Position numbers and translations under genes: made by a program
Shown here: one piece after another, positions 55,386 to 64,000 of the stretch
Position numbering within the stretch: position 1 is the stretch's first letter
How the letters are laid out: each line of letters starts with the position of its first letter
Source: Prorocentrum cordatum
Lineage: Eukaryota > Sar > Dinophyceae > Prorocentrales > Prorocentraceae
Reading direction: 5' to 3'
Length of the DNA: 64,000 nt
Assembly: GCA_963575745.1 (NCBI GenBank)
Contig: CAUYUJ010015739.1
Coordinates: 174,834-238,833, forward strand
Notes under the pieces: model-generated
What the model was told of the DNA's origin: nothing
The model's database searches: none
Seen by the model: the letters and a program-made list of their open reading frames with translations, nothing else

Positions 55386-58090
55386 ATGGCACATCTCATC
55401 GCCGTGCGATTGGCAGTTCTGTGGATGCCGAGTGCAGTCGCGGTCCAGTCCTTAGGGGTGCGTGGCGCGCTCGCCTCATCTGCAACGGTTGTCGCCAGCG
55501 GCACAACGAATCTGACCTCCCATATGGACTCGTGCCAATACATGCAGGTCGCTGCATACCAAACGGGCTACATCCAGTTGCCGTACGTGAGCAACATTCG
55601 AGCAATATCAATGTGGTTTGCTCCTTTCAATCTTTCAAGGACGGAGGCTATGATTGGGAGTACATCTTTGACGCACGCAGTGGACTGGGAGGAGGACATT
55701 TTTCTTTTCTGCATTCGATGTCGACGATTCACCACGGCGGCAACTGGTATGGTTCAATCTATGTGAATGGGGCTGCCACCAACACGGCTGGTCTGCTATC
55801 CGCTGCCAGTTCTGCCTCGACGACTTACGCGCCATGGATTCACCTGTATGTCGAGGCAGACACAAACTTCAACGACGACATCACGATCTTCGCCCGGTAC
55901 ACCAAAAACGAATACTTGCCTGGGAAGGTTTAGTCAAGAGGCGTACGCCATTCCGCCGACCCTCAAGAGAGGAACGAAATCCACGGGCGAGGTCTTTTGA
56001 GTCTAGGCCTCCTGGGTGGGGTCGGAGTAAATGGGGTCGGAGGATTGCGCCACATCGCTGATGCATCGCCAATGCGGCTCGATGCGGGGCCTGATTTTCT
56101 CCGCGCCGGCGTCGCCGATGCACCGCCGACGTCGACGATGCATCGCCGGCGCATCGCCGCCGCATCTCCGATGCCTCGCCGATGCATCGCCGATGTATCG
56201 GCGAGGCGGCGCGATCCTCCGACCCCATCTACTCCGACCCCATCTAGGAGGCCTCTATATTGAGGGGGCCGGTTGGGGCCTCTGGAAGCTTCTCGTTGGC
56301 CTCTTGGAAGCCTTTTGGGCCCTCTGGGAGGTTCCTTCGGAGCCCGCCGGCGGTCTCGGGGGTCCTTGGGGCGGAGGGCTCGGCATGTCGTGCCCCTCTT
56401 GGGCCCCATGGGGCCCTCTTGGGGGTCCCTTTGGCCGTCTTGGACGAAGTTGGCGCCAGAACGGCGACGATGCTAGACATGTCATTTTACACTGGGATTG
56501 GGGCGATGTTTGCTTCTTTGGGGCCCTCCTGGGGAGTCTTGGACGCCTCTTTGGCCGTCTTGAGGCCATGTTTTATGTTCTTGAGGCCTCCTGAGCGTGT
56601 TGGGGCCCAGCTTGAGCCAGCGGGCATGGCATCTTGGACATTCTGGAGGCCTGCGAGTGAGCCTCTGAAGGCTCTTGAGGCTTCGGGGTTGCGTTGGGGA
56701 GCTCGTACCCCGCCGCCCCCCTCCCCCTGGCCTCCCCTTCCCCGCCCCCCTCCCTCAAATGCGATGTTGGACCTTGGGCGAGGGGGCCAGGGGGGGCGGG
56801 AGACATCCGCATGTCTCGCACGCCGTGTCCCCCCCTTGGGCAGGAGCGGGGGGCGGCGGATTCTGTGCAGCTGTGGCCCTCGGGGCTGTCCTCGTCCGAT
56901 ATCAACAGCGCGATGAACGGAGCGACGACCTCTGTCTCGCCCGTGGCTTCCTATTCCGCGGCCGACTTGAATTCGTACCGAGCGGGGAGCGCGACCCTGG
57001 TATCGGCGAGCGGGACGCCAGCATGTCCGCCAGCCTCGGCCGCGGCAGACACGCCCACCCCGACGCCCTTCCCGACGCCCTACCCGACGCCCTACCCGAC
57101 GGCCTTCCCGACGCCCTACCCGACGCCCTACCCGACGCCCTACCCGACGGCCTTCCCGACGCCCTACCCGACCCTCTCTCCGACCCCCTTCCCGACTCCC
57201 TATCCGACCCCTTACCCGACTCCCTACCCGACGGCCTCCCCGACGCCTTTCCCTACGGCTCCCGACGCCCCCAACCCGACCCCCAACCCTACTCTCCTAC
57301 CCACGCCTTCCCCGACGCCTTTCCCTAGAAGCGCCAACGCCAACTCCTTCCCGACTCTCACCCGACCCCCTACCCGACTCCCTACCAACCGGCTTTCCCG
57401 ACGCTCTTATACACCCTCGCCTTCCCGACGTCCTACCCGACGGCCTTCCCAACAGCTCTCCCGACGCCCAGCCCAACGCCCAGCCCGACGTATCCTCAGG
57501 GTTGGCCGACACCACATCCGACGTTTCCTCCTGCAGCTCCCATGGCGGCCGGAGCCGGCGCAGGCGTGGCTGCCACCGGTGACCCCCATCTTCAAAACGT
57601 TCATGGCGAGCGGTTCGATTTGATGAAGCCAGGCGTTCACGTTCTGATAAACATCCCTCGTGGAACGAGCGTTGAAGACGCATTGCTTCGCGTGCAAGCC
57701 GATGCACGCCGAGTGGGTGAACGCTGCGCGGATATGTACTTCTCAGAGATAAACGTTACTGGGTCGTGGGCAGTTACTAAGCAAGTTGGAGGGTACCACT
57801 TCAGCGCATCGCGAAGTGATGTCGGGACCCCTGGATGGCTTGCTTTTGGCACGGTTGAGCTGAAAGTCGTTCATGGACGCACGGACACTGGCTTCGCGTA
57901 CTTGAATGTGTACGTTAAGCATTTAGGGCGAACAGGGTTTGATGTCGGAGGTCTTTTGGGCGAGGATGACCACAAAGACGTGATCATTTCTTCAGGGGCA
58001 TGTGTGACGCGCACGGAGCTCAGTGCGCGTTCGGCCCCAAGTGGCTGGATCCGTGCTACGTCCTCTGTCGCACTTGCATCCTTTGCTTGA
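55386..58090 (+). pseudogene. Array gene copy 5: LamG / PT-repeat / VWD-like, 8-bp duplication in exon 1
   Basis: Exon 1 (55386-55927) carries an extra TCTTTCAA after TCCTTTCAA near 55630, an 8-bp near-tandem duplication that shifts the frame within the LamG-like domain; the remainder of the exon is variant A. Exon 2 starts at 56844. The PT region between 57228 and 57420 has many indels, while the VWD-like part (57542-58090) is intact. The exon 1 duplication is a clean single event and may be genuine; the exon 2 patch looks like sequence error. Confidence 0.65.
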
Positions 58091-61000
58091 CTGGCAGCGT
58101 TCGGATTTCAACTAGTGCATAGCTGACGTGCTTTCTACCCATGCCTTCATCGAAGACTGCGCCGGGATACCCTTTTTGTCCATTTGCTGCTCCTGCACAT
58201 GCTTCTAAGCGAGATTCACTGCTGTTCGATATTCGTGTTTGACCAGGGTTTTTTGAAGTTGTGCAGACCCGGGATTCCGCCCCGCGCTCGGCGGCCACCG
58301 GAGGGGGGAGGCCTCTTTTTGGGTACTCGGTGGACCTGCCTTTCGGGGTCCTCTGTGGGCCTCCTGGGCAGCTCGGGGCGCTCTGCTACTGTTGATGCTT
58401 TCGTAGAGCCCAACGCTGCCGCCCTCTCTGGGTCCGGCCTGGGGCCTTCTTGGGGCGCTCCAGCGCCGCCTTGGAGGCCTCCGGGACCGTATTTGGGGCC
58501 CTCTTGCGACCGTCTCGGGTGTCTTTGGGGCCCTCTTGGGGCCCTGGGCCACCTGCGTCCAGAGGGCTGGTGGGTCGTATGGCTTTCGATGCTGTGGTTC
58601 TGGGGAATGTCTCGCGCTCGTCCGGTCTCAAGACCAGACTTGGCACCCACCTGCTCCTAAGAAGCCCTGGGCGAGCCCCGAGAGGTCCCTGGGCCCTAGG
58701 GGGCCTCAAGACAGGGCTCATTCCGATCCGACTGATTCGATTCGAAATTGCTTTCGGCTGGCGCGCTGTTGTGCATCCTGGCGCGGCCGACTCGATTCGA
58801 TTCCGGCATCGTGCCGATTTGGCCCGAGTCGACGCAATGCCGATCAGATCCGATTAATCGATTTGACGCTGGCCGCTCCTGCAAGATGCCCCCCAGGATT
58901 GCCGCATCAAACTCCCAAGGCAGCCTGAAGAGGGCCCCAGGGGAGCCCCAAGACTACCTGACGGGGGAGCGACCTTTGCTGCACCCTGGTGTGGACCCCC
59001 AGACTGGGGGCCTCAGAATCCGTCCCAGACGGCCCAGGAGGACCCATGGAGAATTCAAAGATGCCCCAGGATTGTTTCAAGATGCCACGCAAAGCCCCCA
59101 AGAATTTCGGAGGCCTCTTGGAGCCATCTTGGGGCTTTGGTTGGGGCCATGCTGGGAGCTGTCGGAGCCCAGTTGAGGGTCTCTTGAGGTCCTCTCGGGG
59201 GCTTTGGGGACTCTCTTGCAGACACCCTGGATGTCATCGATCAAACCAGGGGACACTGACTTCCTTCAGTCCTCCCGTCGAAGCCCGACACGTCATCTTT
59301 TGGGCTCTGTTTGGACGCTCTCGGGGCGCTCTAGGTGCTGTCTTGGAGCCCTCCTGTGGCTCTCTTGGGGTCATCTTGAGGCCTCGGAAGACTACGCATT
59401 GTTCATTTCTGAGTCTTCGAGAGTTCTTTGGGTTTTTTGGGGGCCAAGATCCTCCCATTTCTAATTGGTCTATGCTGGGCCTCTTCCCGGCCACTATGGG
59501 GGCAGGGACAATGAGAAACGAGCACACTTAGACATGAGCACGATCAGAATGGAACGACGTGTAGTAGTTTGCGGCCTCTGGGGGCCCTCCCCGAGCCCCA
59601 GAAAAACGGGTGGGGAGACCCAGGACTCCGAACTGACAAACAAGTCAGGGGTCGCGACCGCTGCCCCGCGGGTCGTTTGTTGCCCTGGATTTGTGGAAGT
59701 CGATTAACGGAGAGGAAGCATGCTGCCAAATAATTCCCAGATGTCTAAAGCATGGTTCAATCATGTTTGAACGATGTAGGAACGTGCTTGAAACATGTTT
59801 AGAACATGTTCTATACATTTTAAACGTATCTTGAATTCTCTGATAGGACTGTGAGAGTGTCCATTGTCATGGCATCCACAACCCTGGATGCCGGGTCCCA
59901 GGAGATCCCGGCCGCCCTGATCTCGGATCTGCCGTACTTCTTGGGCGATTCCTTACGCAGGGGGGCAATCCCCGCCCCGCTTTCCAAGCTCCCTCGGCCC
60001 TCCATCCTCGCGATCTTCGATCCTCGAACCCTCGATCCTCGACCCTCGCGATCCTCGACCCTCGCGATCCTCGATCCTCGAACCCTCGTTCCGGCTCCTC
60101 GATCATCCTCGACCCTCTGGCTTGTCCTCCCTCGACCCTCGATCCCCCGCCGCCTCGGTCCTCGTCCCTCGCGATCCTCGTCCCTCGCGACCCTCGACCC
60201 TCGCGATCCTCGATACTCGCGACCCTTGCTCCCTCGAACCCTTGCTCCTCGATCCTCGAGTCCTCGATCCTCGAGTCCTCGAGTCCTCGATGCCTCCATA
60301 TGGGGGCTCCACCCAAGAGCCAACTTGTGCCGCCAGTGTGCCCCCCCGGCCGCCCATTTCGGCACACCCGTCACATGTTTCGTGGCCCCGCATGGAGCTC
60401 CACCCAAGGTCCAAACTGTGCCGTCCGCGTGCGCCCCCGCCGTTCATGTCGGCACACCCCTCAACCGTTTTGTGGCCCATAGGAAGGAATGCCACCAATG
60501 ACCCCAGTGGCGCCGTCCGCAGGTGTCCCAGTCACATTATTTCGAACACAGCCCTCACACGTTAAGTGGCCCCATAGGGGCCTCCAACCCAAGGCTCAAA
60601 TTTGTTGCCGTCGGTACGTCCCGCCAGCCCCTTCGGCACAACCCTAGCAGTTTCGTGGCCCATCAATGGTTCCTTCGCGTGCATCCCGCCATTTTTTCGT
60701 GCGACTTCCCACGTGCTGTGGTCAGTGGGAGCTCCACCAACGCGCCCTTGGGCCGTTCGCATGCGCCCCGCACATTTCCGGCACACCCCTCACACGTTTC
60801 TTGGCCCCATAGGGAGCTCCACCCAGGAGTGCCCCACGTGGTGCCGTCCGCATGCGTTCCTGCCACTGTTGTCGGCACACCCCTCGCACGCTTCGCGGCC
60901 CCACAAGGAGCTACACCGAATGCTTAAGCGGCACCCTCCTCATGCGTCCCCGCCACCCGTTACGGCACACCCCTTGCATGTTTGGTTCCCCCGTGGGGAA

Positions 61001-63792
61001 TTCCACCGAAGGTTCCGGTGGCGACGCGTGCATGCGGTTCCACCCCTCGCACGGTTCATGACCCCACTGGGGGCTACACCCAATGTCCCAGTGCCACCGT
61101 TCGCATGCGTCCCCCCTGCCCATCCCTTCACATGTTTCCCACGTTTCGTTGCCCCACAGCCAGCTCCACCCAGCGCCCTGTGAGGATATCCATTGAAGGC
61201 GATAGCAACAACGAGTGTATTTACAGCTGGATTTGGTCGAGTCCCTCGCCAGGATAATTTCAAGAGGGGGGGGATGAGACAATTTTCACGCCAGGTGGGC
61301 CAGCGACGGTGGATCGCGCTCCCTCAGGGGTCGGCACCTCCACCAGTCTTGGAAGTTGCCTCCAGCGAGGGAAGATGATGATCCTGATTTCGGTGATGGT
61401 AGTAAGGCTCGGGCCTCTTAGGTGACCGACAGATCGCCCCCAGCACCAACATCTGAGACCACCTCCTCCCTGTGGAGATAGCCGCCTGTGTTGGTGTAGC
61501 CAGGCCTCCGACCTTCGTCCTACCGCGGCTGGACTCGGCCCGATGGCCAGGCCCCACGAGGGGAGCCTGCGGGGTGCCGTGCGGGAAGCTTTGCGCAGGG
61601 GGTCGAGGTCGCGGTCGCAGCGCTGCAGGCCTTGCCTTGCGGGGGAGCGCACGGCACTGCGTGCGCTGCTCGGCGGCTGCCCCGGGGATCGTCGTTCTCC
61701 GAGGTCCCCCCCCTGGTTTTCTCGTGTCGTTTGGGAGCCCCCCGGGGACCTTCGGGCCTCGTGCTCGGTGCCATCTGAGCCTCCCTCCAGGGGAACGAAG
61801 ACTGGCCCAAACAGAAAACCTCGGAGGTCCGCGCGGATTGCTTGGATCCGCGCTGGACCCCCCCTCCCTGGCGCGCGGAGCGCGCCAGGGGCGGCGCCGG
61901 AGGCGCCGCCAGGGGGCCCCAGCGCCGATCCGAGAACGCCGCGCGCACCTGCGAGTTATTCTGTCTATGTCATTGTTCGTGCCCCTATCCCTGGAAATAG
62001 TTGGGGCCTTCCTGCGCCAGGCGTGCCTGGGCCACCTCAGGGCGCCCTTGGCCCGTCTCAGACGCTCTTGGAGGCCGCCGCGGGGGGTCTCTCCGGGTCG
62101 CCCAAGGGGGCCTTCTCTTGGGGCGCTCTGCAGCGCCGCCTCGGAGGTCTCTTGCGGCCTTCCTGGGGGCCTCTTCTTGGGGGCCTCTTGGGGGCCTGTC
62201 CTCTCCGGTGCCTCTTGGAGGCCCCCTCGGCCGTCTCGGGGCGCTCTTGGCCTGACGCTTCTGGGAGGCCGGCTGGCGGTCTCTCTCCAGGTCGGCCCGG
62301 GGGCCTTCCCTTGGGGCGCTCTGTGGCGCCGCCTCGGGGGTCCCTTTTGGGCCTTCCTGGGGCTCTCCTGCGGCCGTCTTGGGGGCTTTTTGGGCCCTCT
62401 TGGGGCCCTGGACCTCGCATTCCCAGAGGGCCGGTGTGGGTCTGATGGCTCTGGAGTGGCTCTCGATAGTCTGGTTCCGGAGAGCGTCTCACGCTTGTTT
62501 CATTTGAAGACCAGAATCAGCACCTACCAGCTCCTGCGAAGCTCCAGGACATGAAACGCCCCACGAGGACCCAGACCTCGGTGAGCCCCAAGGCAGGATC
62601 CTTTGGATGGGATTAGTCGATGTCGACATGGTCTTTCGGCTGGCCCGATCCGTTCGATTCCGCAATTCCGACGATCCGATGCTGCCCGATGTTGCATGAC
62701 GCTGTGGTGCATCCTGGCGCGGGCGATTCGATTCGATCTGATCCGGTTTATCGATTCGACGCTGGCCGCTCCTGCAAGATATCCCCAAGGCGGCTCCAGA
62801 TTGTCACATCGAACTCCCAATGCAGCCCCCAAGAGGGCTCCAGGGGAGCCCCTGGACTGCCCGAGGGGGGTGCGAACTTTGCTGCACCCTGGTGTGGACC
62901 CCTCAGACTGGGGACTGGGGGACAATAATCTTTTCCAGACGGCCCAGGAAGACCCTGGGAGAATTCCAAGATGCCCCAGGTTTGGTTTGGGAGATCTTGG
63001 GGTCGTCTTGAGGCCTCGGAAGCCCATCGGAGGCGAAAAGGCGAGAAGGACCGTCACTGAAGCATCTTGGGAGGCTCCGAGGCCACTCGGAGCCGTCTCT
63101 GGGCCGCCTGGAGGCCTCCTGTCGGCGTTGCAGGAGCCGCAGCTCTGAGGCAGGCGGGTGGGCTCGAGCGAAAAGGCTTGAGCTCAACTGGGGGACTACT
63201 GGCAGGAGGGATGACGATGAGTTGGGTAGGGAAGTGAGTGAGGAGTAGGATGAGGAGCGAGGAGCAGGAGGAGGACGAGGAGGAGGCGGAGGAGGAGGAG
63301 GAGGAGGAGGAGGCGGAGGAGGAGGAGGAGGAGGAGGAGGAGGAGGAGGAGGAGGAGGACGAGGACGAGGACGATGAGGAGGCGGAGGACGAGGAGGAAG
63401 AGGAGGAAGAGAAGGAGGAGGAGGAGGAGGCGGCGGAGGAGGAGGAGGAGGAGGGGGAGGGGGAGGAGGAGGAGGAGCTAGGAGGAGGGGGAGGGGGGGG
63501 GAGAAGGATCGTCATCAGGACAGGACGAGGTGACTGGAGCGGGCGGTCGACAGCGCGGTAGCACTAGGATGGGGAGAGGGCAGCAGGGGCACGGCAGGTG
63601 AGGCAGCAAGGCTCCCAAAGTGCATGGGGCCCCACGTCGATGGTGTCACTCCAGTTGCCAATCTCACGAAGACGGGGTGGTGGGCATATCCGTGTTGGCT
63701 TGAGAGTTGTTGGTCGACAGGTTGTCTTTCGATAAGACCCCGCACCTTCTCGAAACCTCTCCTTCTTTTACGATACGACCAGTATCACAACG
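58091..63792 (+). repeat. Array spacer 5, no gene recognised
   Basis: D1 58240-59395 (with a 10-bp deletion near 59365 removing GAGATCTTGG), AT island 59715-59845, TCGATCCTCG tract 60015-60290, satellite 60292-61182, double hairpin 61869-61910, D2 62000-63055, purine tract 63199-63508. Patches with dense small indels lie at 58175-58440, 60525-60780, 62550-62740, 63120-63260 and 63560-63800. Confidence 0.8.
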
Positions 63793-64000
63793 ATGGCCAT
63801 CTCATCGCCGTGCTGCATTGGCAGTTCTGTGGATGCCGAGTGCAGTCGCGGTCCAGTCCTTAGGGGTGCGTGGCGCGCTCGCCTCATCTGCAACGGTTGT
63901 CGCCAGCGGCACAACGAATCTGACCTCCCATATGGACTCGTGCCAATACATGCAGGTCGCTGCATACCAAACGGGCTACATCCAGTTGCCGTACGTGAGC
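63793..64000 (+). pseudogene. Array gene copy 6: start of the LamG exon, cut by the window end
   Basis: The start of exon 1 is recognisable (ATG at 63793, then CATCTCATCGCCGTG), but one base is lost and two gained in the first 40 bases compared with copies 1-5, which breaks the signal-peptide frame. The sequence then matches the other copies exactly to the window end, inside the LamG-like domain. The indels fall in a patch of low-quality-looking sequence, so the copy may be intact in reality. Confidence 0.6.

Larger units (their letters stand above)
15049..64000 (+). repeat. Head-to-tail tandem array, about 8.4-kb unit, one gene per unit
   Basis: The same ordered sequence recurs with near identity. 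Stop codons of the VWD exon fall at 15979, 24376, 32762, 41165, 49653 and 58090, giving periods of 8397, 8386, 8403, 8488 and 8437 bp. The first copy is truncated at its 5' side by the retroelement flank, and the last is cut by the window end. Head-to-tail arrays of highly similar genes are well known in dinoflagellates. Differences between units are mainly substitutions in a mosaic pattern plus patches of indels. Confidence 0.97.

Overview
The window looks like nuclear DNA of a dinoflagellate, possibly Suessiales/Symbiodiniaceae-like. This is inferred from three things: GC-rich sequence, a long head-to-tail array of a secreted-protein gene whose product has a [12 protein letters not shown] von-Willebrand-D-like domain, and a very large copia-type retroelement. 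No spliced-leader relict, rRNA or tRNA gene was recognised, so the taxonomic call is an inference.

Region 1 (1 to about 15,045) is the 3' part of a giant Ty1/copia-like retrotransposon; its 5' end lies outside the window. One plus-strand reading path runs from base 3 to 14,659. It is broken only by three apparent single-base indels (near 5,893, between 9,330 and 9,350, and at 9,703-9,705) and one in-frame TGA (8,057). In order it encodes: a basic Gag-like region with a CCHC zinc knuckle; a domain with the hallmarks of the Tpt1/KptA RNA 2'-phosphotransferase family; a RING-H2 finger; a retropepsin-like protease; an unrecognised domain; a possible methyltransferase-like segment; a cysteine-rich module; GAG-pre-integrase; a DDE integrase with a C-terminal domain; copia-type reverse transcriptase (HVDD box); and RNase H.

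The most striking feature of region 1 is a family of about 50 tiny hairpins with a 5-bp stem and a 4- or 5-nt loop, typically GCGGG-GNNA-CCCGC. They are scattered through the coding sequence from 57 to 14,672. Both stem arms change together (GCGGA/TCCGC, GCGGC/GCCGC, GCGAG/CTCGC, GCGTG/CACGC, GCGCG/CGCGC). They recur at an 18-nt pitch in several clusters and are read in more than one frame. I saw none in the tandem array.

Region 2 (about 15,049 to 64,000) is a tandem array with an approximately 8.4-kb period: a truncated first copy, five complete-length copies and a partial last copy. Each unit holds one two-exon gene for a predicted secreted protein: signal peptide and LamG/concanavalin-like domain (exon 1), a phase-0 intron of about 0.92 kb containing a 254-bp foldback element, then a PT-rich repeat linker and a VWD-like domain (exon 2). 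The gene is followed by a spacer of about 5.7 kb. Each spacer carries the same ordered sub-repeats: GC-rich block D1, an AT-rich palindromic island, a TCGATCCTCG tract, a satellite of about 91 bp, a double GC hairpin, block D2 (a diverged duplicate of D1), and a GAG-rich purine tract just upstream of the next gene. Units are nearly identical. In the gene/intron part they alternate between two variants (units 1, 3, 5 versus 2, 4).

Several short patches of dense indels in otherwise near-identical units look like unpolished assembly. Apparent frameshifts in copies 3, 4, 5 and 6, and perhaps those in the retroelement, should be read with that in mind. Most other long open frames are non-coding consequences of GC-rich repeats.
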